Assembly (NCBI RefSeq): GCF_009835145.1
Contig: NZ_APKE01000022.1
Coordinates: 62,001-126,000 of the forward strand
Origin: Profundibacterium mesophilum KAUST100406-0324
GTDB taxonomy: Bacteria; Pseudomonadota; Alphaproteobacteria; Rhodobacterales; Rhodobacteraceae
Direction of reading: 5' to 3'
Length of the DNA: 64,000 nt
This document shows positions 56,781 to 64,000 of this stretch, piece by piece (positions within the stretch are counted from its first letter, which is position 1; every line of letters begins with the position of its first letter). The notes beneath the pieces were generated by a model. The model searched no databases and was not told where the DNA came from. It saw only the letters and a list, made by a program, of their open reading frames with translations. The position numbers and the translations under genes are program-made.

Positions 56781-59234
56781 ATGAGTGCGCTTCCTCCTCC
56801 CTTCGACACCTGGTTCGCCGAACGCGGCTGGCATCTGCATCCGCATCAGGCGGAGATGATGGACCGCGCCGAAGCGCCCGCGCTTCTGCTGATCGCGCCG
56901 ACGGGTGGCGGCAAGACGCTCGCGGGCTTCCTGCCGAGCCTGCTGGAGCTGCGATCGGGCGAACATGAGGGCCTGCACACTCTCTATGTCTCGCCGCTCA
57001 AGGCGCTGGCCAGCGACATCAAGCGCAACCTCACCGGCCCGGTGGAGCAGATGGGCTTGCCGATCAGGATCGAGGACCGCACGGGCGATACCAGCTCGGC
57101 CCGGCGCCGGCGCCAGAGGGCCGATCCACCCCATATCCTGCTGACCACGCCCGAAAGCCTCGCCCTGATGCTCAGCTACGAGGATGCGCCGCGGCTTTTC
57201 GCCGGGCTCAAGCGCATCATCGTCGACGAGATCCACGCCCTTGCCGAATCCAAGCGCGGCGATCAGCTCGTTCTCGCCCTGTCCCGGCTCCAGGCGATCG
57301 TGCCGGGGCTGCGGCGGGTCGGCCTGTCGGCCACCGTCGAGGATCCGGGCGCGATCGCGGGCTTCCTCGCGCGCAATCCCGATCCCTGCGAGATCGTCCA
57401 TGCCGATCCCGGCCCGGACCCGGATATCTCGATCCTGCAAACCGCGGTCTCCCCTCCCTGGGCCGGCGCCGGCGGCAGCTACGCGATCGCGGACGTGCTC
57501 GAGCAGGTGCGCGCTCACAAGACGACGCTGATCTTCCACAACACCCGCGCGCAGGCGGAGATCTTCTTTCACAACCTGTGGCTCGCCAACGAGGACGCCT
57601 TGCCGATCGGCATCCATCATGGCTCCCTGTCGCGAGAGCAGCGCTCCCGGGTCGAGCAGGCGATGGTTCGCGGCGAGCTTCGCGCGATCGTGGCCACCGG
57701 CAGTCTCGATCTCGGCATCGACTGGGGCAATGTCGACCTGGTCATCCAGGTGGGCGCGCCGAAACATGTCAAACGTCTGGTGCAGCGGATCGGGCGGGCC
57801 AACCACCGCTACAACGCGCCGTCGAAGGCGCTTTTGATCCCTGCGAACCGGTTCGAGCTCGTGGAATGCGTCGCCGCGCTCGAGGCGGTGCTCGAACGCG
57901 ATCTCGACGGGGCCCCGCGCGGCGACGGCCCGCGCGACGTCCTGTGCCAGCATATCGCCATCCGCGCCTGCGCCGGCCCCTTCGAAGCCGCGGAGCTCCT
58001 GGCCGAGATCCGCACTGCCGGCGGCTACGAGAACACCACGCGGGCGATGTTCGACGACTGCCTCGATTTCGTGGCCACGGGGGGATATGCCCTGAAGGCC
58101 TATGACCGCTGGCAGCGCCTTCTGGAGCGCGATGGCAAATGGCAGCTGCGTGATCCGCGCGCCGCGCAGCGCATCAGGATGAACATCGGCACGATCATCG
58201 ATTCCGAAATGCTGAAGGTCCGCCTGAAGGGCCGTGGCGGCGCGCCCTTGGGCGAGGTGGAGGAAGGCTTCGCCGCCACGCTCAACAAGGACGACACCTT
58301 CCTGATCGGCGGCAAGGTGGTGCGCTACGAGGGCCTGCGCGAGATGATCGTCGAGGTCAGCCCCCGCCCCAATCGGCAACCCAGAATCGCCACCTATGCC
58401 GGTATGAAATTCGGCATGACGACGCAATTGGCAAGCCGGGTCTCGCGCCTGCTGAACCAGCCCGACTGGCCCGACCTGCCAGAGCATGCGCGACGCTGGC
58501 TGCGGCTGCAGCGCGCCCGCTCCCTCATGCCAAGCGACGAACGTCTCCTGATCGAGAGTTTTCCGCATGATCAGCGGGCGCATACCTGCATCTACGGTTT
58601 CGCGGGACGCAACGCGATGCAGACGCTGGGACTGCTGCTTACCGCGCGGATGGAACGGCTTGGCCTGCACCCGCTGGGATTCGTGGCCACCGATTACGCG
58701 GTCCTGATCACCGGGCTCGACCCGGTGGAGGATCCGGGGCCGCTGCTCGAGATCGGTGATCTGCGCGAGGGGTTCGAGACCTGGCTTGCCGGCAACGCGG
58801 TGATGAAGCGGACCTTCAAGTCGAGCGCGCTCATCGCGGGACTGGTCGACAGGGTTCACCAGGGGCAAAGGCGCAGCGGCAAGCAGGCGACCTTCTCCGC
58901 CGACATCCTCTACGACACGCTGCGCCGCTACGATCCGGAGCATCTTCTCCTGCGGATCACGCGGGAGGAAGCGTTCAAGGGACTGGTCGACTTTTCGCGG
59001 ATCGAGGAGATGCTGGCACGCACGGCGGGACGCATCGACCACGTCGTCCTCGACAGGGTCTCGCCGATGGCCGCGCCGCTCTTTCTCGAACGCGGCAGGG
59101 TGCCGGTCGAAGGCGCCGGCGCGGAGCGTCTCCTGGCCGAGGAGGCACAGCGCCTGATGGCGGCGGCGGTGCTGGAGACGGCCGGTCTCGAGCCGGGTGC
59201 CGGCACCGCCGAGGAGATCGGGGCGAAACCCTGA
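56781..59234 (+). CDS. Lhr-like DEXH-box helicase (ligase-associated type)
   Basis: 817 residues. Superfamily 2 helicase with Walker A APTGGGKTLAG (about residue 39), DEIHALAESKRG, SATVEDP and the motif VI QRIGRANHR, then the long C-terminal domain typical of Lhr. The annotation for this subgroup is ligase-associated DNA damage response DEXH box helicase, but its usual partners (ATP ligase, exonuclease, PdeM) are not adjacent here. ATG 56781 gives MSALPPPFDTWFAERGW; ATG 56763 is possible. Confidence 0.92.
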   Translation: MSALPPPFDTWFAERGWHLHPHQAEMMDRAEAPALLLIAPTGGGKTLAGFLPSLLELRSGEHEGLHTLYVSPLKALASDIKRNLTGPVEQMGLPIRIEDRTGDTSSARRRRQRADPPHILLTTPESLALMLSYEDAPRLFAGLKRIIVDEIHALAESKRGDQLVLALSRLQAIVPGLRRVGLSATVEDPGAIAGFLARNPDPCEIVHADPGPDPDISILQTAVSPPWAGAGGSYAIADVLEQVRAHKTTLIFHNTRAQAEIFFHNLWLANEDALPIGIHHGSLSREQRSRVEQAMVRGELRAIVATGSLDLGIDWGNVDLVIQVGAPKHVKRLVQRIGRANHRYNAPSKALLIPANRFELVECVAALEAVLERDLDGAPRGDGPRDVLCQHIAIRACAGPFEAAELLAEIRTAGGYENTTRAMFDDCLDFVATGGYALKAYDRWQRLLERDGKWQLRDPRAAQRIRMNIGTIIDSEMLKVRLKGRGGAPLGEVEEGFAATLNKDDTFLIGGKVVRYEGLREMIVEVSPRPNRQPRIATYAGMKFGMTTQLASRVSRLLNQPDWPDLPEHARRWLRLQRARSLMPSDERLLIESFPHDQRAHTCIYGFAGRNAMQTLGLLLTARMERLGLHPLGFVATDYAVLITGLDPVEDPGPLLEIGDLREGFETWLAGNAVMKRTFKSSALIAGLVDRVHQGQRRSGKQATFSADILYDTLRRYDPEHLLLRITREEAFKGLVDFSRIEEMLARTAGRIDHVVLDRVSPMAAPLFLERGRVPVEGAGAERLLAEEAQRLMAAAVLETAGLEPGAGTAEEIGAKP

Positions 59235-59238
59235 CCGT

Positions 59239-59721
59239 TCAGCCTACCCCGGCCTGGCGCACCGCCAACCGGGCCGCCCACATGAGCGCGAAGGCCGCCC
59301 CGAGGAAGGGCGCGAAGGCGATCTCGCCCTGCCGCATCCTCGGCCGGATCAGCGCCGCGACAAGCGCGCCGATGGAGGCGAGCGCGACGAGCGCCGGCAG
59401 CGCCTGCCATCCCAGCCAGGCCCCCGCCGCGCCCAGAAGCTTGGCATCCCCCAGCCCGAGCCCCTCGATCCCCCTGAGCCGCCAGAACGCCCAGCCGATC
59501 GCGGCGAAGACCGCCCATCCCAGCACCGCGCCGGCAAGGTGATCGGACAGGGACGCCCCCGTCAGCAGCGCCAGGATCAGTCCCGCCGCCAGCAGTGGCA
59601 GGCTCAGCGCGTCGGGGACCCTGCGGCTGCGCAGATCGATGCGCGCGATCGCCACGAGCACCGCGGCAAGCGGCAATCCGGCGAGCAATTCGAGGGTGAA
59701 GGCAGACAGCGGTATCATCAC
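59239..59721 (-). CDS. Prepilin peptidase, GspO/PilD-like without methylase domain
   Basis: 160 residues, six hydrophobic helices. Catalytic aspartates lie in ARIDLRSRRVPDALS and in GLGLGDAKLLGAAGAW. It lacks the N-terminal cysteine domain of full GspO. It is the second A24 peptidase in the window and differs clearly from CpaA. Together with gspJ and gspK to the right it suggests that it serves a type II secretion pseudopilus. It is convergent with the helicase gene, 4 bases apart. Confidence 0.9.
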   Translation of the reverse strand: MMIPLSAFTLELLAGLPLAAVLVAIARIDLRSRRVPDALSLPLLAAGLILALLTGASLSDHLAGAVLGWAVFAAIGWAFWRLRGIEGLGLGDAKLLGAAGAWLGWQALPALVALASIGALVAALIRPRMRQGEIAFAPFLGAAFALMWAARLAVRQAGVG

Positions 59722-59869
59722 GTATGCTTACTCTCTGCGCCGCTATGCAGAAAGATCCAACGGGCATGGTTCCGCTAGGTCATTTCAGGTGAAAGACAAT
59801 GCTATACGCATGACATAATAATCAATACAAGGTGTTCGGAAGGCTCTATCGCTGGATGCGAAATTAGCG

Positions 59870-59894
59870 TGAAACTTTCCCGTGTACGTAACGT
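59870..59894 (+). promoter_or_regulatory. Possible ECF-type promoter for the DUF4331 gene
   Basis: TGAAAC (59870-59875), 16 bases, then CGT (59892-59894) resembles the GAAC-N16-CGTT spacing of alphaproteobacterial ECF sigma promoters. It lies 66 bases before the ATG in an AT-richer 239-base gap. The match is partial; no ECF sigma gene is in the window. Confidence 0.35.
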
Positions 59895-59960
59895 GACTAC
59901 GCAATTGGACGCCGCGTCATCCGCACTCGGCGTTTCAGGACGTTCAGAGGAGGGACGAGA

Positions 59961-61589
59961 ATGATTTATAGGAAGACGATGGTGTTCGGCACCACGATGG
60001 CACTGGCCCTGTCGGCCACCGCCATGTCAGGCTGGGCGTCCTCGCACCGCGAAGCGCCTGCCATCACCAAGACCCCGAAGGTGGATGGAACCGACTTTTA
60101 CATGTTCCGCAGCTATCAGGAGGGCCGTTCCGACTACGTCACCCTGATCGCGAACTACCAGCCGCTGCAGGAGCCCTATGGCGGCCCGAACTACTTCACC
60201 ATGGACCCCGACGCGGTCTACGAGATCCACATCGACAACGATGGGGACGCGCGCGAGGACATTACCTTCCAGTTCCGCTTCGACAATGATCTGATCATGA
60301 ACGGCGAGGGTTTCAAGCTTCCCGTCGGTCCCGATGGCGACAAGAAGGACATCGCGATCCCGCTGCGCCAGTTCGCGCCGATCTTCAAGAACGACATCGG
60401 CGGCCTCAACGAGCGCGAGACCTACCAGGTGACGCGTATCACCGGCGATCGCCGCTCGGGCGCGGGTGCCCCGCTCAAGCGTGCCGGCACGTCGAACCTC
60501 GTCTTCGAAAAGCCGGTCGACAATATCGGCCAGAAGACCCTTCCCGACTACGCGGCCTATGCCAATGCCCGCGTCTATGACGTCGACATCCCCGGCTGCA
60601 ACATGACCGGCCGCGTCTTCGCCGGTCAGCGTGCCGAGGCCTTCGCCGTCAATCTTGGCGAGATCTTCGACCTCGTGAACCTCGCGCCGATCGAAGGCGA
60701 CAGCGCTCCGGGCGCCGATGATGACGGCGGCTTCAACGGCGGCATCACCCAGGATCGCAGCAATGACGACCTGGTCGGAACCCACAACGTGACCTCGCTC
60801 GCGCTCGAAGTTCCGATCTCCTGCCTGACCAACGGCACCGATGCCGTCATCGGCGCCTGGACCACGGCCAGCGTTCCGCAGGCCGAGCTGCAGGATCCCT
60901 CGCCCAGCTATGAGCAGGATTCGGTCTTCGGCGGCGCCTATGTCCAGCAATCGCGCCTTTCCGCGCCGCTGGTCAACGAAGTCGTTGTCGGCCTGAAGGA
61001 CAAGAACCTCTTCAACGCCGCTCAGCCGACCATCGATAGCGCTCTTATCGACTACGTCACCAACCCGACCCTTCCCGAACTGATCGAGATCCTCTTCGGC
61101 GGCAAGTTCGGCCTGCCCCAGACGCTGGCCCCGAACAACTTCCCCCGCAATGACCTTGTCGCTGCGTTCCTGACCGGCTTCGACGGGTTCAACAAACCGT
61201 CCGGCGACAGCTTCCAGCCCAGCGAGATGATGCGCCTGAACACCGCGGTTCCCGCCACTCCCCGCAACCAGCAGTCGAATCTCGGCGTTCTGGGCGAGGA
61301 TATCGCCGGCTTCCCGAACGGCCGCCGTCCCGGTGACGACGTCGTCGACATCGCGCTGCGCGTCGTGATGGGCCGCCTGTGCTACCCCGTGCCGCTGGGC
61401 GCGGAGCTGACCGGCAATCCCGGCATCGAGGATACCGATGACGACAACATCAACCTCGGTTTCTGCAAGCCCGAAGACGCCCCCGTCGGCATGGCCAACT
61501 TCACCGATGGTGCCCCGATCAGCGCCGCTCAGCTGGGCAACTTCTTCCCCTACCTGAACACGCCGATCCCCGGCTCCTACTCGAACTAA
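59961..61589 (+). CDS. DUF4331-family exported protein
   Basis: 542 residues with a signal peptide (TMVFGTTMALALSATAMSGWA) directly followed by the family N-terminus SSHREAPAITKTPKVDGTDFYMFRS. The rest is a beta-rich DUF4331 domain with Asp-rich turns (HIDNDGDAREDITFQF, IEDTDDDNINLGF). Function unknown; it is probably outside the cytoplasm. GGAGG lies before ATG 59961. A small lipoprotein gene follows 10 bases later, then a terminator. Confidence 0.93.
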   Translation: MIYRKTMVFGTTMALALSATAMSGWASSHREAPAITKTPKVDGTDFYMFRSYQEGRSDYVTLIANYQPLQEPYGGPNYFTMDPDAVYEIHIDNDGDAREDITFQFRFDNDLIMNGEGFKLPVGPDGDKKDIAIPLRQFAPIFKNDIGGLNERETYQVTRITGDRRSGAGAPLKRAGTSNLVFEKPVDNIGQKTLPDYAAYANARVYDVDIPGCNMTGRVFAGQRAEAFAVNLGEIFDLVNLAPIEGDSAPGADDDGGFNGGITQDRSNDDLVGTHNVTSLALEVPISCLTNGTDAVIGAWTTASVPQAELQDPSPSYEQDSVFGGAYVQQSRLSAPLVNEVVVGLKDKNLFNAAQPTIDSALIDYVTNPTLPELIEILFGGKFGLPQTLAPNNFPRNDLVAAFLTGFDGFNKPSGDSFQPSEMMRLNTAVPATPRNQQSNLGVLGEDIAGFPNGRRPGDDVVDIALRVVMGRLCYPVPLGAELTGNPGIEDTDDDNINLGFCKPEDAPVGMANFTDGAPISAAQLGNFFPYLNTPIPGSYSN

Positions 61590-61599
61590 GGAGGACTGC

Positions 61600-61827
61600 A
61601 TGAAACTGCGTGTGACCACAGCCTTGCTGATGGGAACGGGGCTTCTGCTCGCAGCCTGCGACAGCTCCGATACCGTCGACGGCTCACAGACCGATGTTGA
61701 CCGGGCCGCCAACTCCTTCGGAAGCGCCTTCTCGACCGCTTTCCGTGCGGGGACCAATGACGGGCCGTCCGCCGTCTCGGGCGGCGACCTGACGCTGACC
61801 CCGAATGCCGATCCCGTCGATTTCTGA
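61600..61827 (+). CDS. Small lipoprotein downstream of DUF4331
   Basis: 75 residues: a lipoprotein signal ending LLLAAC (Cys20), then a short Ser/Thr/Asp-rich mature chain that closes with LTLTPNADPVDF. No family recognised. AGGAGG is present just before the ATG and the gene is 10 bases after the DUF4331 gene, so the two are translated together. It may tether or partner the DUF4331 protein. Confidence 0.82.
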   Translation: MKLRVTTALLMGTGLLLAACDSSDTVDGSQTDVDRAANSFGSAFSTAFRAGTNDGPSAVSGGDLTLTPNADPVDF

Positions 61828-61866
61828 TCGGTGATCCCTTGATGCGGGCCGTCATGGCCCGCCCGG

Positions 61867-61902
61867 CGCCGCCCTCCCCTTGCCGGGGGGGGGCGGCGTT
61901 TT
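61867..61902 (+). terminator. Terminator of the DUF4331 operon
   Basis: 13-bp GC stem (61867-61879 with 61886-61898, one G-U pair), a 6-base loop and a following TTTT. It lies between two convergent operons, 14 bases before the stop of gspK. Confidence 0.85.
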
Positions 61903-61915
61903 CATGTCCGGAATG

Positions 61916-62812
61916 TCATTGCGAAAGAAGCGCGCGGGCGGCGGCCGGCTCCGGCAGCGCCGCCACATCCAGCGCCGCCGCGCGCCGGGCCGTGACGATC
62001 ACGTCTCCGGGCGCGGGCTCAGTGATGCGATGCAGATCGCTCTGCCGGCTGCGGCGCAGCCCGTCGAGTTCGGCCGTCACGGTCACCCTGTAATCCTGCG
62101 AGGTCCAGCCGGCGAGCGCCGGACGCACCACCCCCACATTGGCCAGATCGTCGTCGCGCAGCGCGCCGCGCCGCTCCCTGATCCGGATCAGGCGTTCCGC
62201 GGCGGGCGGGTTCGAGATCAGCAGGGTCAGCAACCCGGCCCCGACCGTGTTGAGGTTGACGAGGCCCTCGCCGCCCAAGGCGACGAGATAGGGCTCGAGC
62301 CGCGCGATCTCGTCCGCCCCAAGCCCCGCGGCGGACAGCGCGCCGATATCCGCGATCCCGTTCCTTGCCCGCACCAGCTCGGTGATGGAAGCGCTCTGCT
62401 CCGGACTCAGGCCCGCCAGAGCCGCTAGACGCCCGAAGAAGGCGATATCGGCAAAGTTGCGTCCCGCGAGGCGGTTGATGTCATAGCGCGACTGCAGATC
62501 CTCGATCTCCAGCGCGAAACGCGCGCCCCCGGCAAGCACGGTCTCGCTCTGCGCGATGCCGGCCCAGGGCTCGCCGCGATGATCGGCTTCGGGAGCCGTG
62601 CGCATGTCGCGCCTGAGCGCGGTGATCGCCGAAAGCTCGCCGCCGCTCAGCAGCGCATCCACCTGCGCCGCCGACGCCCTCAGCCGCACCCCCTCGATCG
62701 CGAAATCCTGCGTCGAGATCATCAGGTAGACGACGGATGCCGCAAGCGTCAGGATCACCAGGACATTGACGAGGACGATCCCCTGCTCGCCCTCCCGTGG
62801 CCGGGACGTCAT
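61916..62812 (-). CDS. gspK: Type II secretion minor pseudopilin GspK
   Basis: 298 residues. The prepilin leader ends in EGEQG with mature IVLVNVLVILTLAASVVYLMI; the mature position 5 is not Glu, as is normal for GspK. The T2SSK saddle-domain hallmarks are present: FALEIEDLQSRYDINRLAG, LTTNP-like LLTLLISNPPA and RNGIADIGALSAAGLGADEI. It caps the pseudopilus with GspI/J. Start overlaps gspJ by 4 bases. Confidence 0.9.
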   Translation of the reverse strand: MTSRPREGEQGIVLVNVLVILTLAASVVYLMISTQDFAIEGVRLRASAAQVDALLSGGELSAITALRRDMRTAPEADHRGEPWAGIAQSETVLAGGARFALEIEDLQSRYDINRLAGRNFADIAFFGRLAALAGLSPEQSASITELVRARNGIADIGALSAAGLGADEIARLEPYLVALGGEGLVNLNTVGAGLLTLLISNPPAAERLIRIRERRGALRDDDLANVGVVRPALAGWTSQDYRVTVTAELDGLRRSRQSDLHRITEPAPGDVIVTARRAAALDVAALPEPAAARALLSQ

Positions 62813-63399
62813 CGCGGCGGGCTCTGAACGGGCAGCAGAAGGCGGCTCACCTGCACCGTGCCCCCCGCGCCCAGCGCGACGCTGAGCACGGCCTGCGCGG
62901 CACGCGGGGACGCCGGCCGCTCGGCCTGCGCCGTCTCGGGCGGCCAGAGCGGCACCCATTGCTCCCCCGCATCGCCCGGCGCCATGAAGCGCCACTCCCA
63001 CCCGGCCACGCCGCCCAGCACCTCCTGCTCCGGCGCCGTGTCGGGCTCCGAGGCTCCGGGCACCGAAAGGCCGCGCCGCAGCGTGCCGCCCTCGCCGGCG
63101 GTCCAGACCGTCGCCCCGGCCTCCGAGGACAGCGTCAGGGTGGCGCCATCCCATGACAGGCTGCCGGGCCGCGCCGTCTCCACATCGCTTGCCAGAAGCC
63201 GCAGCGCGGTGTCGATCCGGGCGAGGCGTTCCATCCGGCCTTCGGTGCGCTCCTGGGCATCGAGGATCGTCCTGAGCATCGTGAAACCGGCCAGCCCGAT
63301 CATCGAGAAAAGCGCCAGCGCCACCAGCATTTCGATCAGCGTGACGCCGGATTGCCCGTCGCGGCGCATCTGGGACCCGGGCGCCGGTCGGCGTTTCAT
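62809..63399 (-). CDS. gspJ: Type II secretion minor pseudopilin GspJ
   Basis: 196 residues. Prepilin N-terminus RRDGQSG|VTLIEMLVALALFSMIGLAGF with Glu5 intact; then the GspJ pattern ERTEGRMERLARIDTALRLLASDVETA and a LSVPGASEPDTAPEQEVLGGVAGWEWRFM-type region. Start ATG 63399 (ATG 63369 is possible). Overlaps the upstream gene by 4 bases (ATGA) and gspK downstream by 4, a tight operon. Confidence 0.88.
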   Translation of the reverse strand: MKRRPAPGSQMRRDGQSGVTLIEMLVALALFSMIGLAGFTMLRTILDAQERTEGRMERLARIDTALRLLASDVETARPGSLSWDGATLTLSSEAGATVWTAGEGGTLRRGLSVPGASEPDTAPEQEVLGGVAGWEWRFMAPGDAGEQWVPLWPPETAQAERPASPRAAQAVLSVALGAGGTVQVSRLLLPVQSPPR

Positions 63400-64000
63400 C
63401 CGGCGGCGCCGCCGATCAGCGTCAAGGCTCCCTGCTCGACCTGCAGAACCGCGAGCGCCCGCTGGCAGGTGCCGTCGGATGCGAAGCTGTAGGGGCCGAG
63501 GATGCCGTTGAACCCCTCCGGCCGGGTCAGCCCGGCGGCATCCTGCGCACCGACGCGCCCGAGATAGCGGGCCATCTCCACCGCGTCGAAGGCAAGACCT
63601 GCCAGAATGCCGGGGCTTTCGTCGAACGCCTCGCGGTAGGCTTCGGCGAAGGGATCGAAACGCAAGGGGTCGGGCGCGGCATACCAAGCCCCGCGCAGCG
63701 CGGCGTTGGATTGCGCGTCGATGGAGGCCCATTGCGCGGAGCCCAGAAGCTGCACCCCGCTGCCGCCCAGGGCACTGGCCAGCGCAGGCAGTTCCGGACC
63801 GGCGGCCGGCAGGTAGACCGCGTCCGGCAAAGTCCCCCCCGAGGCCGCGCGCACCTGTGCCAGGAGGGCCGGACCCGCGATCCCGCCAGCGGCGATCACC
63901 GGCGATCCGAGCGTGATCCCCGTGCGCCGCGCCACCTCTGCAGCCGCGCGTGCCGCCTGCGTGCCCAGCGCGCCCGGCGGGGCGACCACGGTGATGCGCC
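63396..64000 (-). CDS. Periplasmic-binding-fold protein (penicillin-binding-protein-activator/LppC-like), 5' end outside window
   Basis: At least 201 residues of the C-terminal half of a type 1 periplasmic-binding fold: AGGIAGPALLAQVRAASG, VQLLGSAQWASIDAQSN, LRGAWYAAPDPLRFDPFAEAYREAF and GILGPYSFASDGTCQRALAVLQV. In Rhodobacterales such proteins are annotated as PBP activator or ABC substrate-binding. The frame stays open to the right edge, so the N-terminus is missing. Its stop overlaps gspJ by 4 bases. Confidence 0.8.
   Translation of the reverse strand, partial: RITVVAPPGALGTQAARAAAEVARRTGITLGSPVIAAGGIAGPALLAQVRAASGGTLPDAVYLPAAGPELPALASALGGSGVQLLGSAQWASIDAQSNAALRGAWYAAPDPLRFDPFAEAYREAFDESPGILAGLAFDAVEMARYLGRVGAQDAAGLTRPEGFNGILGPYSFASDGTCQRALAVLQVEQGALTLIGGAAG

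Noticed and set aside
55017-59234. Apparent 1405-residue fusion reading through the AAA ATPase into the helicase
   Set aside because: The first 580 codons are the out-of-frame shadow of the ATPase gene (low complexity, Arg-rich). The helicase homology begins only near 56781.

Overview
The window is high-GC DNA that is almost entirely protein coding. It looks like a chromosomal segment of an alphaproteobacterium of the Rhodobacterales (Rhodobacteraceae/Paracoccaceae, roseobacter-like). The reasons are the Paracoccus-style cytochrome oxidase cluster ctaC-ctaB-orf-ctaG-ctaE running into surf1 and thrC, Tad pilins of the DGAVTVDW type, a CIRCE-controlled groESL, and the DUF465/purE/purK and DUF2161 genes. 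I see no rRNA, tRNA, CRISPR array, insertion sequence or phage gene. Genus cannot be fixed from this window.

Layout. 0.2-4 kb: a DUF465 protein, purE-purK, a secreted lipase-like hydrolase and an EamA exporter. 4-6.3 kb: groES-groEL with a promoter, CIRCE operator and terminator. 6.3-14.5 kb: an NTF2-like protein, a DUF2161 nuclease-fold protein, Mn-dependent pyrophosphatase, a HAD phosphatase, MaoC, ribF, a YcgN protein, threonine aldolase, an HCCA isomerase and PRPP synthetase. 14.5-23.7 kb: glycerate kinase, an MipA outer-membrane protein, TerB plus a signal-less PhnD-like protein, a four-gene amino-acid ABC transporter, a D-lactate/2-hydroxyglutarate dehydrogenase-like flavoprotein and a GNAT acetyltransferase. 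23.7-30.7 kb, minus strand: one long co-directional run from ctaC through oxidase assembly genes to surf1, thrC and an M16 peptidase. 30.8-37 kb: tldD, dprA and topA. 37-39.8 kb: scoA and scoB (3-oxoacid CoA-transferase) separated by a LOV-domain histidine kinase. 39.8-42 kb: a UbiA prenyltransferase with a degenerate HAD-like N-terminus, and a lytic transglycosylase.

42.5-56.6 kb is a Tad/Flp pilus locus: two near-identical pilins, cpaB, cpaC, an OmpA-type lipoprotein, cpaE, cpaF, tadB, tadC, two TPR lipoproteins and the prepilin peptidase. A convergent polytopic membrane protein and a plus-strand AAA ATPase follow. Next come an Lhr-type helicase (56.8-59.2 kb) and a possible second secretion module. 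That module has a GspO-like peptidase, a DUF4331 exported protein with a small lipoprotein, and the minus-strand genes gspJ and gspK fused translationally to a periplasmic-binding-fold gene that runs off the right edge.

The least ordinary parts are the GspO/DUF4331/GspJK module, the photosensor kinase inside the scoAB pair, the catalytically degenerate HAD domain on the UbiA protein, the Asp-Trp Flp pilins with a direct repeat upstream, the AAA ATPase at the end of the Tad locus, and a near-consensus CtrA box before dprA.
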